Shown here one piece after another: positions 35,834 through 45,756 of a stretch of DNA of 64,000 nt. The position numbers and the translations under genes are program-made. A model generated the notes under the pieces. The model saw only the letters and a program-made list of their open reading frames with translations, had not been told where the DNA came from and did not search any database. Each line of letters opens with the position of its first letter. Position 1 is the first letter of the stretch. The DNA is from CAZBDV01 sp964490765 (GTDB taxonomy: Bacteria > Cloacimonadota > Cloacimonadia > Cloacimonadales > JAJBBL01): positions 1 to 64,000 of the forward strand of contig CAZBDV010000006.1 in the NCBI GenBank assembly GCA_964490765.1. Direction: 5' to 3'.

Positions 35834-37087
35834 TTAATGCATACCGGCACTGATTGCCAGTCCGAGATAGAAGATCGGGAGATAGATAACTACGATGATC
35901 GTTCCGACGATAGCGGCCATAACAATAATCAATATCGGCTCTATAAGTGCTGTCAGACGCTCGATAACCGAATCGACGAGTTTTTCATAAAACTCTGCTG
36001 CTTTCCCGAGCAGTTTATCCATATCACCTGTCTCTTCTCCGGTAGCAAAGAGCTGTAAGAGCGTTGAGGGGAAAACCCCCGTTTTTCGGAAGGCACCTAC
36101 GACACTATAACCCTCTTTGACCATGATTCTGGCTCTTCTAATTGCTCCCTCGAAAACCGCATTCTGGACTACGTTTTCGGATAGTTCCATTGTATCCATT
36201 ATTGGAACACCGGCGGCCATCAGAATACTGAACGTTCGAGAAAACTTACTGATGATAGAATTTTTTAACAATCCACCAACGACCGGGATCTTGAACCCGA
36301 TAGAATCGAAGAAATATCTTCCCCGATCTGTCAGGTAAATGAGGAAGATTGTGAACGCGATAATAAAGAGAACTCCGAGTGAGAGCACTATGTTATCCCT
36401 GATGAAATCGCTAATAGCTATTGCAGTAAGGGTAGGAGCCGGGAGATCGGCTCCGAATCTACCATAAACTTCTGAGAACATTGGTATAACATAATAAAAC
36501 AGGCCGTAAACAACCAGGACGAGGAAAACAAGGATGAAAATTGGATAAGCCATAGCTGACATGACCTTTCTTCGCGTATCCTCGATCTTTTCCAGATAAT
36601 CTGACAGGTTGTTCAGGACTGTATGTAGTGTACCGGAGATCTCACCAGATTGCACGAGAGCAATGTAGAGATTATTGAATACTCCAGGGTGTTGCTCCAT
36701 CGCTTCGGAGAGGCTGAAACCTTTTTTGATATCGTCAGATATCTTCTTCAATATCTTTTTCAGTCTCTTGTTTTTCTCTTCCTTTTCCAGATTGGAGATC
36801 GCTTTTTCCAGGGTCAGACCAGCGGAGAACATAGTAGCCAGCTGACGAGTGAAAAAGACGAGAGCTTTCAGTGATATCCCGGTTCTCAACTTATAGATTA
36901 CCAGCATCACCTTGTCAAAGAGCGAAAGTTTGCCTTTGAACGCACCTTCGGCAGCACTCTTGACCGATATTATCGTCCCACCTTCTTTGCTAAGCTTATC
37001 TACCGCTTCATCTAACGATCCTGCCTTAAGGGTCCCTTCTAACTTGATCCCTTTGGCATCTTTAATTACGTACATAAATGTTGCCAT
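35834..37087 (-). CDS. pilC: Type IV pilus inner-membrane platform protein PilC
   Basis: Protein of 417 residues of the type II secretion F/PilC family. Two GspF domains are seen, at about 75-200 (FTRQLATMFSAGLTLEKAIS, AMAYPIFILVFLVLVVYGLF) and about 280-400 (SRTFSILMAAGVPIMDTMEL, FATGEETGDMDKLLGKAAEF), with the usual membrane helices. It anchors the PilB and PilT motors to the inner membrane. It is the last gene of the operon, about 70 bases after pilB. Confidence 0.95.
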   Translation of the reverse strand: MATFMYVIKDAKGIKLEGTLKAGSLDEAVDKLSKEGGTIISVKSAAEGAFKGKLSLFDKVMLVIYKLRTGISLKALVFFTRQLATMFSAGLTLEKAISNLEKEEKNKRLKKILKKISDDIKKGFSLSEAMEQHPGVFNNLYIALVQSGEISGTLHTVLNNLSDYLEKIEDTRRKVMSAMAYPIFILVFLVLVVYGLFYYVIPMFSEVYGRFGADLPAPTLTAIAISDFIRDNIVLSLGVLFIIAFTIFLIYLTDRGRYFFDSIGFKIPVVGGLLKNSIISKFSRTFSILMAAGVPIMDTMELSENVVQNAVFEGAIRRARIMVKEGYSVVGAFRKTGVFPSTLLQLFATGEETGDMDKLLGKAAEFYEKLVDSVIERLTALIEPILIIVMAAIVGTIIVVIYLPIFYLGLAISAGMH

Positions 37088-37158
37088 TATTTACCTCATA
37101 TCATTAACCCGGGCTATTATCCGCAAAGAACGAACAGGCGTCAAACAGCCGGATAATA

Positions 37159-38865
37159 TTATTCTACTATAGTAAGCTTGATAACTTCACGAATAGAAGT
37201 GTCCCCTTTCTTCATTTTTATTATTGCACTATCGTGTAGTGTTTTCATACCATTTTTTATTGCAGCGTCACGTATCATATCCTGGTTGGAGCCGTCAAAG
37301 ATCAATCTTCTGACCTCCGGTGTAACTTCGAGAATTTCGAAGATACCGGTTCTTCCCTTATAACCAGTATTATTACAATGAACACAACCCTTACCTATCT
37401 TGAAATCTATCTTCTCTGCCTCTTCTTCAGTAATACCGCAATCTTGCAACTCTTCGGGTGTTGGTTTATAATCGGTTTTACATTGACTGCATATTTTCCT
37501 GACCAGCCTTTGAGCCATAACAAGATTGAGGGAGGAGCCGACCAGATAGTTTGGAATACCTATATCAATGATACGGGTAACAGTTGAAGGTGCATCGTTG
37601 GCGTGCAGAGTTGTAAACACAAGGTGACCAGTAAGTGAGAATTTAACAGCTATATCGGCAGTTTCGTTATCACGGATCTCACCGATCAGGACGATATCGG
37701 GGTCCTGACGGAGAACAGATCTCAAGGCAGAGGCAAAGGTCAATCCTATCTTCTCTTTGGTCTCGATCTGGGTTACACCTTCCAGACGATATTCGACAGG
37801 GTCTTCCACTGTGATGATATTGGACTCAATATCCTGGATCTCCTTCAAGGCTGCGTGCAGTGTTGTCGATTTACCGCTACCGGTAGGACCGGAGACGATA
37901 ATAATACCGTAGGGCCGTTTGATCCATTTCTTGAACACTTCGAGGTCATCTTCTTCGAAGCCTAAAGTAGTCAGCTTGAATCCGAATTCTCCCTTGTCAA
38001 GCAGACGGAGAACGACCTTCTCACCTGTTACAGTCGGAACGATCGATACTCGCACATCTACCGCTTTCAGTGCTGTCTTAAGCGATATATGGCCATCCTG
38101 TGGCAGTCTCCTCTCTGCTATGTTCAGTTTTGACATAACCTTTATTAAAGATACTATCCCGGCATGCACTCCAATTGGTGGGCTCATCACCTCTCGCAGC
38201 GCACCATCAACACGATAACGGACCCGGGAATTCTTGTAGAGGGGCTCAATATGGATATCTGTTGCACCATCTTTTATCGCTTCGGTAATAATCAGATTAA
38301 TCAATTTGACTATCGGGGCATCAGCTGCAGCAGATTGATCAATGTTTATCTCCTGCTCATCTTCATCTACTGCAACAAAGCCAAATTCACCAACAGCATC
38401 CTCAACTTCGGAAGTGGTACGAATACTCTTATAATATTTCTCCAGTGTATCCGTCAGGACGCTATCGCTGATAAGAACAGGTTTTATTGCCTTCGATAGT
38501 ATCTTCTTCAGATTATCCTGTATTACTATATTCTCAGGATCGGTCATGGCTACAACCACACCGTCATCATCTTCTCTAATAGCTATTACTCTGTTGGAAA
38601 CGGCAAATGGTTCCGGGATCATCTTTACTACTTTCGGATCGAGTTCGAGCAGCTGTTCCTCATCTACCACATCGAGCTCCAGCTGCTGGTGCAGTGCATC
38701 CAGAAGATGTTTTTCTTCAATATAACCGAGTTTTATAAGAGTTTCACCCAATTTAAGATTGAAATTATTCTGTTTGATAAGAGCATCTTTTACCTGTTCT
38801 TCGGTAACAACTCCCATATGAAGTAGTATTTCACCAATTCTGGCGAATTGTGGATTAAAACTCAT
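37159..38865 (-). CDS. pilB: Type IV pilus assembly ATPase PilB
   Basis: Protein of 568 residues, a GspE/PilB motor for pilus extension. The N-terminal MshEN-type region covers about 5-150. The ATPase has Walker A SGPTGSGKSTT (about 325-335), the Asp box, Walker B DIVLIGEIRD (about 390-399) and a His box in TTLHANDAPS. A tetracysteine zinc site (CSQCKTDY, then CVHCNNTG) near residues 459-497 is typical of PilB. It follows the Ig-repeat lipoprotein, with a hairpin between them. Confidence 0.96.
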   Translation of the reverse strand: MSFNPQFARIGEILLHMGVVTEEQVKDALIKQNNFNLKLGETLIKLGYIEEKHLLDALHQQLELDVVDEEQLLELDPKVVKMIPEPFAVSNRVIAIREDDDGVVVAMTDPENIVIQDNLKKILSKAIKPVLISDSVLTDTLEKYYKSIRTTSEVEDAVGEFGFVAVDEDEQEINIDQSAAADAPIVKLINLIITEAIKDGATDIHIEPLYKNSRVRYRVDGALREVMSPPIGVHAGIVSLIKVMSKLNIAERRLPQDGHISLKTALKAVDVRVSIVPTVTGEKVVLRLLDKGEFGFKLTTLGFEEDDLEVFKKWIKRPYGIIIVSGPTGSGKSTTLHAALKEIQDIESNIITVEDPVEYRLEGVTQIETKEKIGLTFASALRSVLRQDPDIVLIGEIRDNETADIAVKFSLTGHLVFTTLHANDAPSTVTRIIDIGIPNYLVGSSLNLVMAQRLVRKICSQCKTDYKPTPEELQDCGITEEEAEKIDFKIGKGCVHCNNTGYKGRTGIFEILEVTPEVRRLIFDGSNQDMIRDAAIKNGMKTLHDSAIIKMKKGDTSIREVIKLTIVE

Positions 38866-38966
38866 TCTTTCTCCTTAAACGATATTCTATATTCCGGTTA
38901 AGTGAGTCCTGCTTTCAAGTCTTTAACTCCTGAGTTATAAGCAGCTCACCCAGATCCGGATGGTAT

Positions 38967-38997
38967 GGTTCAAAGGGCAAATACTGCCCTTTGAACC
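38967..38997 (-). repeat. 13-bp perfect hairpin between the Ig lipoprotein gene and pilB
   Basis: GGTTCAAAGGGCA (38967-38979) pairs exactly with TGCCCTTTGAACC (38985-38997) around a 5-base loop. No U-tract follows on the minus strand, although GTTATTTTTA follows on the plus strand. It lies inside the pilus operon and could reduce pilB/pilC expression or mark a processing site. Confidence 0.55.
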
Positions 38998-39032
38998 GTT
39001 ATTTTTATCATCAGTTCCGTTATTAACGGACA

Positions 39033-41459
39033 CTATTTTACTCTCATTGGTATGTCGCCGAAGTATCTTCGTATTATGAAGGAACCCTGTGCTGAAGTAT
39101 TTGTCCCCTGTATGAAGGCTGTAATCAATACTTCCCTTTCCGTAATCGGGTTCTCCATATTCGGTTCCGGACATTCCCATATCCAGGTACGGAGTGTACC
39201 TTTGGCCATACCGATATAAGAGTTTATATAATATGGTTGAGGATGGACCCAGGAAGGATCGTTTATCGGGTTACCCTGATCATCATACCAGGCAAAGTAT
39301 CGGAATCGCCCGTGTGTTGCAGTAACGAGGAAACTAGCACCGGTGATATTGTTACCCTGTCCGTCGATGATGGAAACATGGAACTCAACGTCTGTATTGG
39401 CATTGGCCGGGCTGTTACTATCATAATCAATATGTTGCTGCGTAGGTTGTAATTCCATCTGTGGTTCCTGTAACGGAAGAGTTACCAGATCGCTGCCGCT
39501 TACGTCACCTGATTGAGCAATTATGGTGATCTGATCAAAAGTGTTTCTCCCGTGATAGTAAAGAAAGGTTCCGGCAAATCCGGGGGTTCCATCTTCATAA
39601 CTCGGAGTAGAATTACCCGTGTAGCCACCACCATCAATGTAACAATCTCCCGGTGGTTCAGGTGTTTCTCCCAATGAGAACCAGACGGCAGTACCATCGA
39701 TTACAGGGTTATTATGGATATCCTTAACCCAGGCACCAACCTCAATTCTCCAGCGTCCACCACCAATGCTTTCGCCTTCATCGAAACCTGATATCGTCGG
39801 TGTTACGGTATGAGCAGGACCCGAACGAATAACGATGTTAGGCTTTGTTGAGTTTATATCCGGATTTTCGATCAGAGAAGCTTTGACGATAACAGTTCCT
39901 GATCCCGTTCCGCTGTTGATAGATGCTACAGCAATACCGTCATTGGCCTGAACATCGTCGCTGAGACCTGAGTTATTGATATTAGCACCTTCTGGTGGAG
40001 TGGCATTTACGATCTCGTAGCGGACCATATGCTGGCCACTGACAAGATTACCGCCAAAGTCACGCAGTTGGATCTCTAAAGGTCTCGATGTTGTTCCACC
40101 AACCCCGACAACATCAAGGAACATCTCTTCCTGAACTGTAAAGACTATAGAATTGACTTCATCGGAATAAATCGTAATCAGTGCTATGCCGACAATCGAC
40201 TCGCCGTCTTCTCCTGCCTGCAGGGTAGATACTGTAATCTGAGCGGTACCTGCGGAGTTACCCGGAAAGTAGTTGGCATAGGCAATTCCCTCTTCATTGG
40301 TTGTAGAAAAGTTTACTATGCCACCCATATCGGTCTCAAATTGTAGAGAAGTACCGGGAATAACGTTGTTGAAAAGATCTATGACTCTGGCTCTTACTCT
40401 TACAGACTCGGTATAGTTAACCGGAATCCCGGAGGGTGGCATATTTATCCACTCACCACCTTCATCCTGAATCTGAGGCGTTACAGAGACAAATGCCGGT
40501 AAGCCCGGTTTTATGTTCCCGTCTTTGCTTCCAACTACATCGCCTAAACGTGCTGTAACTGTCAGGGGTCCTGCTGTCGTTCCGGTATTAAAGAAGACAT
40601 TAGCCTGGCCGTTTGTTGTCGGAGCATAATTGTTTTCGGGGAAGAAACCCTGGTCAGCAGAGAAGGTGATTATCGTTCCATCTGAAACCGGGTCTCCGAG
40701 TGTATTGAATGCTCGTGCTCTCAGGGTCATATCGGTTTCCAGAGCAAGATCTTCTATATCGGAAAGAACTTCGACAGATTCTACCGGGGGTGTTTCAATA
40801 ATCTCTACGTTAACAGTTTTGCTGGCACTCGAAATCTGTGCTGTGATGGTTGCCGTTCCCATCGCTCCAGAATCCCAGAAGGTAGAGGTAGCGACCCCCA
40901 TATTGTCAGTATTCACTCGTGAAATCACATTTCCTATGTTCGTCTTGAAATTAACGGTCTCTTCAATCACCGGGAACCCTTCACCATCGACTACTGTAGC
41001 TTTAATTGTCGAATATGTGATGTTATTATCCGCATATATCGTATCAGGTTCGGCTGTCAGGCTGGTAATAGCGTATTCTCCCACAAAGGGGATAACTTCG
41101 ATCTCAACCGTTTTCTTTGATTTATCTATTGATGCTTCTATTGTTGCTGTTAATGTATCGGTTACATTATGGTAATATGTAGTCCTGGCGATACCGAATT
41201 CATCGGTTACTGCCTGAGCTCCGATATTACCGTAATTGGATTTGAAAGTAACTGTCTGCTGCACGGCCGGAACGTCATTTTTATTCACGACCTTTGCTTC
41301 TATTGTGGCCTGGAGTCCAGCATGAAGAGACTCCGGTCCGGTCAGTGACTTAATTTCGAAGTTGTCCGGCTCAAAGCTTCTTTTGTCACATCCGACCAGG
41401 GCAAATAGAAGCAGAGCTATAAGTATAGATGATACTGTGATTATTTTACTATATCTCAT
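39033..41459 (-). CDS. Lipoprotein made of bacterial Ig-like (invasin-type) repeats
   Basis: Protein of 808 residues with a lipobox (LLLFALVGC, then DKRS). The rest is a chain of about seven beta-sandwich repeats of the bacterial Ig-like group 1 type, about 90-110 residues each. The repeating pattern is a variable region with D-x-x-G-x-P, then VTF-type strands, then G-x-A strands: VDGEGFPVIEETVNF, NTLGDPVSDGTIITF, DLFNNVIPGTSLQFE, DIHNNPVIDGTAVWF, DGQGNNITGASF. It probably extends from the cell surface or lines the secretin. It lies between the secretin gene and pilB, which is unusual for a pilus operon. A role as adhesin or pilus-associated factor is inferred. Confidence 0.85.
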   Translation of the reverse strand: MRYSKIITVSSILIALLLFALVGCDKRSFEPDNFEIKSLTGPESLHAGLQATIEAKVVNKNDVPAVQQTVTFKSNYGNIGAQAVTDEFGIARTTYYHNVTDTLTATIEASIDKSKKTVEIEVIPFVGEYAITSLTAEPDTIYADNNITYSTIKATVVDGEGFPVIEETVNFKTNIGNVISRVNTDNMGVATSTFWDSGAMGTATITAQISSASKTVNVEIIETPPVESVEVLSDIEDLALETDMTLRARAFNTLGDPVSDGTIITFSADQGFFPENNYAPTTNGQANVFFNTGTTAGPLTVTARLGDVVGSKDGNIKPGLPAFVSVTPQIQDEGGEWINMPPSGIPVNYTESVRVRARVIDLFNNVIPGTSLQFETDMGGIVNFSTTNEEGIAYANYFPGNSAGTAQITVSTLQAGEDGESIVGIALITIYSDEVNSIVFTVQEEMFLDVVGVGGTTSRPLEIQLRDFGGNLVSGQHMVRYEIVNATPPEGANINNSGLSDDVQANDGIAVASINSGTGSGTVIVKASLIENPDINSTKPNIVIRSGPAHTVTPTISGFDEGESIGGGRWRIEVGAWVKDIHNNPVIDGTAVWFSLGETPEPPGDCYIDGGGYTGNSTPSYEDGTPGFAGTFLYYHGRNTFDQITIIAQSGDVSGSDLVTLPLQEPQMELQPTQQHIDYDSNSPANANTDVEFHVSIIDGQGNNITGASFLVTATHGRFRYFAWYDDQGNPINDPSWVHPQPYYINSYIGMAKGTLRTWIWECPEPNMENPITEREVLITAFIQGTNTSAQGSFIIRRYFGDIPMRVK

Positions 41460-41474
41460 AGTTAACTCCTTGAT

Positions 41475-42956
41475 TTATTGGTTGGTATCATCATCGATGT
41501 CGTTCTCTTCGATTGGACGAATAAGCCTTCTGTCGAGTCTGTTATCTACCTCGAATTCTACCTGATGTTCTGAAAGATCTACGATTCTCGGTGTGATCTC
41601 AATTAACAGGTCGGTAGTAGTTAATGTTTCATGACGATGTTGAAATAGTTTGCCTATAAATGGCAGGTCACCGAGCAGGGGAACCTTATTAACCGAACTA
41701 ATCAAATTAGAACTCAGTAAACCACCAACGATAATTTTACTTCCATCGGGGACTGTTACTGTAGAATTAACTCGACGGATCTTTGTTCTCGGAACATATC
41801 CACCGACCAATTCTGTTACTGAACTTACTTCCGGCGAGATCCTGGTCTTGATCTGTCCGTCCTTATTAACAGTAGCGGTTACATTCAACATTATACCAAC
41901 TTCTTCTCTTTCAACCTGGAGTTGGTATTCTCTGTCAGTTACAACAAAAGGAACTATTTCACCGATATGAATCTCAGCATTCTCGCCGTTAAGGGCGGTC
42001 AGCCTTGTGTCGGTTAAAAGCTTGGCTGCATTGTTCTCTAACAACCAGTCGATTGTAATATCAAAAGCTGTCAACTGGCGACTGAACTTGCCGACATCGG
42101 ACCAGCTATCCATCTTCTGGAAATATTGAGTCGGTGGTAATTCACCGAGCGGAGTAAGAGACCCGTGTGTCAGGGCACCGGTAATATCGGAATATTGATA
42201 AGGAAGCCCTATACCGTCAGCATTGACTGGATTCTCGGCAATGATTGTGGTCAGGCGGTTTAGCCTTGACCAGTCGACACCGATCTTTTTGGAGTCTGTC
42301 AGTGATACTTCGATTACTCTGGCTCTGATCTCTACCTGCTTCTGAGGGACATCTATCTCGGAAATCCTCTTGCTGATCTCGGCAAAGGTCACCGGATTGG
42401 CTCTCAGCATCAGAGCATTTTGACCTTCAAGAACTACTGCCTCGCCTGGCATTACTTCGAGAGCATCAGCGATCTTATCGGCATCGACATAATTTAAATG
42501 GATGACATAAGATCTCTCACCTACCTCTTCCTGGATACGGCTCTTATCACCGACCAGGAAAGTATTCTCGCCAATAAGGCGATAAGAGAGCCCGACCGCC
42601 TTCACTACCAGTGACAGGGCCTGTTCTATCGGGACATCTTTCAGGCTGACAGTGATCTTGCGATCATCTTCCTGTCTGTCAACTGCAGTATCAACTGCTA
42701 GAACAATATTACTCCCACTCATCTGAGCCATAGTTGTCAGAACGCTTGATAATGAAGCGTCTACTGCATCGATGGTTATCCTGGTCTCCAGAAGATTAAC
42801 AGACTGAGTCTGGGCATATGCATTAGCTGAGAAGCCGAGCAAGATAACGATGGTTATGACACCGAGCATACCCGACAGAGAAAAACTGAGTCGAGATCTG
42901 CTTATAGAAGCTGCTTGCAAGAAACAGATAAGCTTGCTAAATTTCTTTTGGAACAT
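41475..42956 (-). CDS. pilQ: Type IV pilus secretin PilQ
   Basis: Protein of 493 residues with an N-terminal membrane/signal segment (about 25-48). It contains a short STN domain (about 55-115), an N-domain (VIHLNYVDADKIADALEV) and the C-terminal secretin ring domain, with VPDGSKIIVGGLLSS and the signature VPLLGDLPFIGKLFQ. It forms the outer-membrane gate for the pilus. It has no peptidoglycan-binding AMIN domain that I can see, and it is shorter than classic PilQ. It follows pilP by 23 bases and precedes the Ig lipoprotein gene. Confidence 0.93.
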   Translation of the reverse strand: MFQKKFSKLICFLQAASISRSRLSFSLSGMLGVITIVILLGFSANAYAQTQSVNLLETRITIDAVDASLSSVLTTMAQMSGSNIVLAVDTAVDRQEDDRKITVSLKDVPIEQALSLVVKAVGLSYRLIGENTFLVGDKSRIQEEVGERSYVIHLNYVDADKIADALEVMPGEAVVLEGQNALMLRANPVTFAEISKRISEIDVPQKQVEIRARVIEVSLTDSKKIGVDWSRLNRLTTIIAENPVNADGIGLPYQYSDITGALTHGSLTPLGELPPTQYFQKMDSWSDVGKFSRQLTAFDITIDWLLENNAAKLLTDTRLTALNGENAEIHIGEIVPFVVTDREYQLQVEREEVGIMLNVTATVNKDGQIKTRISPEVSSVTELVGGYVPRTKIRRVNSTVTVPDGSKIIVGGLLSSNLISSVNKVPLLGDLPFIGKLFQHRHETLTTTDLLIEITPRIVDLSEHQVEFEVDNRLDRRLIRPIEENDIDDDTNQ

Positions 42957-42979
42957 ATATTCTCCTTATTGCTTTTATT

Positions 42980-43519
42980 TTACCATATATAATCTTGTGT
43001 TTGAGAACGGTCATCAATCATCGCCGGCTTGGGCGGTAAAGGTTGAATTTCCAGTGTGTTTTCCCGTCCCTGATACATCAATGTTATTTTCCCAACATCA
43101 ATATCAACTATCCTGTTGTTATTGATATAATCACCGATTTTGTAGAGATTCGTCTGACCCTGATAGGCAATCGCAGCTTTACGATTTCCATGCTCGTCTA
43201 TATATGTTGCCGCTAATCGCATCATGGCCTCTACCTGACGTCGCCATTCCTGTTCCAGGTCAATTCGAGTTCGAACGATAAGATTCTGTTCCAGCGGATC
43301 TCTGGTAACAGTAAAGATGAAATCCATTCGATCCCTGATTGAGTGTTCGATCTGCTCTATCTGGTCCAGTAACTGGGCATCGACAGCCATATCCTTATAT
43401 ACCGAATCTACCGGTATAGAATGGGTATTATTGGCAACACTGAGAGCCTTCAGGAGAAAAATAAACAGGATAATGACAATTATGGCAATGGTAAAATCTT
43501 TAATATGTCTTGTCTCCAT
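42980..43519 (-). CDS. PilP-like pilus assembly protein
   Basis: Protein of 179 residues with one N-terminal membrane helix (IAIIVIILFIFLLKAL) and a C-terminal PilP/GspC-type HR domain (YKIGDYINNNRIVDIDVGKI, then TLMYQGREN). It would link the PilMNO platform to the secretin. It lacks a lipobox, unlike classic PilP. It is found by position (between pilO and pilQ) as much as by sequence. Its start overlaps the pilO stop by one base. Confidence 0.75.
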   Translation of the reverse strand: METRHIKDFTIAIIVIILFIFLLKALSVANNTHSIPVDSVYKDMAVDAQLLDQIEQIEHSIRDRMDFIFTVTRDPLEQNLIVRTRIDLEQEWRRQVEAMMRLAATYIDEHGNRKAAIAYQGQTNLYKIGDYINNNRIVDIDVGKITLMYQGRENTLEIQPLPPKPAMIDDRSQTQDYIW

Positions 43520-44082
43520 TATCCCTCCTTCACTATCTTAAATACAGACAGGTCGATGATTGTCCTGTACTGGGTTACCGTTTCACCATCTTGCTCCACG
43601 CCGGCTTCTTCACCACCCCTGACAGGTTTGACATCGAGTGTGTTTACCTTGATAATGTAATCCATACTCTCTATCTGGGTCAGGAATTGTCCCAGCTGCA
43701 CATAAGTACACATAATATCCAATGTGAACTGATGCTCTATCTGGTTGGTCTGAGAATGCGTCGGCCGGGGCACAAGTGAATAGACTGCTATCTTGTATCT
43801 GTCTGCAATCTCGGCCAGGTGTCTGACAAAGTAGTTAATCTCTTCAGCAGTGAAAACACGCTCATTGATCAGCGTATTATCGATAACCCGGGATACCTGA
43901 GAGAGCTGTCCGTCCATAACTTTTGCGCTATTAAGCCGTTCCTGTGCTCTTCTGATGTTTCTATCAACTCTTCTGATCTCCGTTATCCTGTTGTTAATAA
44001 GTGAATTTGCAGAAAAAAAGAAGAAGAAAGTTACGACTGCAATTGCTCCAATTAGTATTAAATATCTATCTTTCATGCTCAT
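43519..44082 (-). CDS. pilO: Type IV pilus alignment protein PilO
   Basis: Protein of 187 residues with one N-terminal membrane helix (LILIGAIAVVTFFFFF), a coiled coil (about 30-65) and a ferredoxin-like periplasmic domain (QFTLDIMCTYVQLGQFLTQI). These are typical of PilO, the partner of PilN in the inner-membrane alignment complex. It overlaps pilN by 4 bases (ATGA). Confidence 0.85.
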   Translation of the reverse strand: MSMKDRYLILIGAIAVVTFFFFFSANSLINNRITEIRRVDRNIRRAQERLNSAKVMDGQLSQVSRVIDNTLINERVFTAEEINYFVRHLAEIADRYKIAVYSLVPRPTHSQTNQIEHQFTLDIMCTYVQLGQFLTQIESMDYIIKVNTLDVKPVRGGEEAGVEQDGETVTQYRTIIDLSVFKIVKEG

Positions 44083-44672
44083 AGTCTTCTCCTTCTGTCC
44101 GGTACATCCTTTCCAAAGCAGTCAATCTGGAAGCGAATAATATCAACATCCTTCTCCCTGTCTCTGCTGGAACGGACGAACCTTATTTCGTCGAAATCCA
44201 GACTAATCTGATCATTTACTCGGAGGTCTTCTATGAATTCGTGAATTAGATCGAATTCTTTCTCATCGACATCTACCTGCGTAATACCATACAGACTGAG
44301 GACACCGTCTTTATATCCGAAATGGGTAATCGCTATCTTGTCTGTTGTGATATCTGACAGAGCGATTAGCTTGTTAGCCCAGAATATGCGTTCTGTACTC
44401 GTCCTGGCCAATCTTTGCAGGTCGGTAGTCGAGAGATATTCACCACTTTCGCGGTAGGATTCGATCTCACGGTTAATCGACTGCAGAAGCTCGATCCGGT
44501 TATCTAATTTATGTCCCAGAGAGATATAGAAGTAGAAAATCACACCATAAAGAACTAAGGCTATCAGGATGAAGGATATTGCCAAAGTCCTGAAAAGCTT
44601 GGCTTCCTGTTCTCTCTGTTTTCTCTGTTCACCATATTTGTTAAGATTAATTGTGAAAAAGAACTGTCCCAT
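44079..44672 (-). CDS. pilN: Type IV pilus alignment protein PilN
   Basis: Protein of 197 residues. The N-terminal cytoplasmic tail contains FFFTINLNKYGEQ, the PilM-binding INLN-type motif of PilN, followed by one membrane helix (TLAISFILIALVLYGVIF), a coiled coil and a periplasmic domain (VLSLYGITQVDVDEKEFD). It pairs with PilO. It follows pilM by 10 bases. Confidence 0.87.
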   Translation of the reverse strand: MGQFFFTINLNKYGEQRKQREQEAKLFRTLAISFILIALVLYGVIFYFYISLGHKLDNRIELLQSINREIESYRESGEYLSTTDLQRLARTSTERIFWANKLIALSDITTDKIAITHFGYKDGVLSLYGITQVDVDEKEFDLIHEFIEDLRVNDQISLDFDEIRFVRSSRDREKDVDIIRFQIDCFGKDVPDRRRRL

Positions 44673-44682
44673 TATCTCCCCC

Positions 44683-45756
44683 TTACTCCGGTCTCATTGC
44701 CAATCCGATCGCCAGAGCTAATTGTGGATCTTTCTTGTCTCTCAGCTTCTCGGGCATTTCCAGATTAATAAACGGATTGAATATTTCTGTGGGGATATTT
44801 AACTGTTCTGTCAGATATTCCGGAAGCCCTTTTAACTTAGAGCTACCGCCAACAAGAAGCACTTTCCTGAAATCGCTGTTTCCGGCTTCTTTGACATAAT
44901 ATCGGAGAGATCTCTTTACCTCTAACGCAATCTGTTCCTCGGTCGGCTTGTCACTGATCTCGAGGGTCGACAACTCCTGGCTCTTACTGGCAGAAGCACC
45001 GTTATCGGTAATCCCATATTCGAATTTATAAGCTTCAGCCTCTTCAAAAGAGAGGTTTCGTTTTTTCATGATATCTTTGGTGATATTAAAACCGCCCCAG
45101 GCTAAATCACGCGAGAAGAACTTTGCCTGTGGTCCATAGATGACCATATTGCTACGATGTGCACCTAAATTAACCACCACATAGACCCCTTCTTCAATAA
45201 AAGCGTTGAAGATGAAGCTGTTGGCTATTGCGAGCGGCTCTGCATCGACTATTCCTGGAGCAAGGTCGACGGCATTGAGAATTTCATTATGTTTCGCAAT
45301 TTCATCCTTAGTCGTAGCAACGAGCAGTATGTTCATATTATTCGTTCTCTCCTCAACATTTAACACCTGAAAATCGAGCAGCATATCGCTTCCACTTATC
45401 GGCAGATGTTTCTTGGCTTCAAAGAAGAGAGCCGATTCCAATTCATCCTCCGGTAAAAAGATCGTCTTGATCTGCTTGATACTCACATGATCACCGCCAA
45501 TAGAGCTAACCAGATGCTTGACCTTTCTCGGATTGATTTTAAGTGTTCTTAACATTTCAGCCAGTATCGGTGCATAACGATCCCTTCGCAAATCGGAAGG
45601 GATATACTCAACACCGGCTGGTACAGTCGGCCGGATCTCATAGTTCAGGAGCTTGAATCCATCGTGTATCTTCTTCAGATGGACAAGCTTGATCGAATGA
45701 GTTCCTATGTCTATACCGACTGACTCCTTAAACTTGGTTTGTTTCTTCTTTGCCAT
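44683..45756 (-). CDS. pilM: Type IV pilus actin-like ATPase PilM
   Basis: Protein of 357 residues with the FtsA/PilM fold: an N-terminal phosphate-1 motif VGIDIGTHSIKLVHL, a second phosphate motif VVVNLGAHRSNMVIY, and a C-terminal adenosine motif VLLVGGSSKLKGLPEYL. It is cytoplasmic and binds the PilN tail. It begins the pilMNOPQ block. Confidence 0.95.
   Translation of the reverse strand: MAKKKQTKFKESVGIDIGTHSIKLVHLKKIHDGFKLLNYEIRPTVPAGVEYIPSDLRRDRYAPILAEMLRTLKINPRKVKHLVSSIGGDHVSIKQIKTIFLPEDELESALFFEAKKHLPISGSDMLLDFQVLNVEERTNNMNILLVATTKDEIAKHNEILNAVDLAPGIVDAEPLAIANSFIFNAFIEEGVYVVVNLGAHRSNMVIYGPQAKFFSRDLAWGGFNITKDIMKKRNLSFEEAEAYKFEYGITDNGASASKSQELSTLEISDKPTEEQIALEVKRSLRYYVKEAGNSDFRKVLLVGGSSKLKGLPEYLTEQLNIPTEIFNPFINLEMPEKLRDKKDPQLALAIGLAMRPE

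Noticed and set aside
40630..41175. A 181-codon plus-strand open frame inside the Ig-repeat gene.
   Set aside because: Antisense to a repeat protein with strong codon bias, which makes long shadow frames common.
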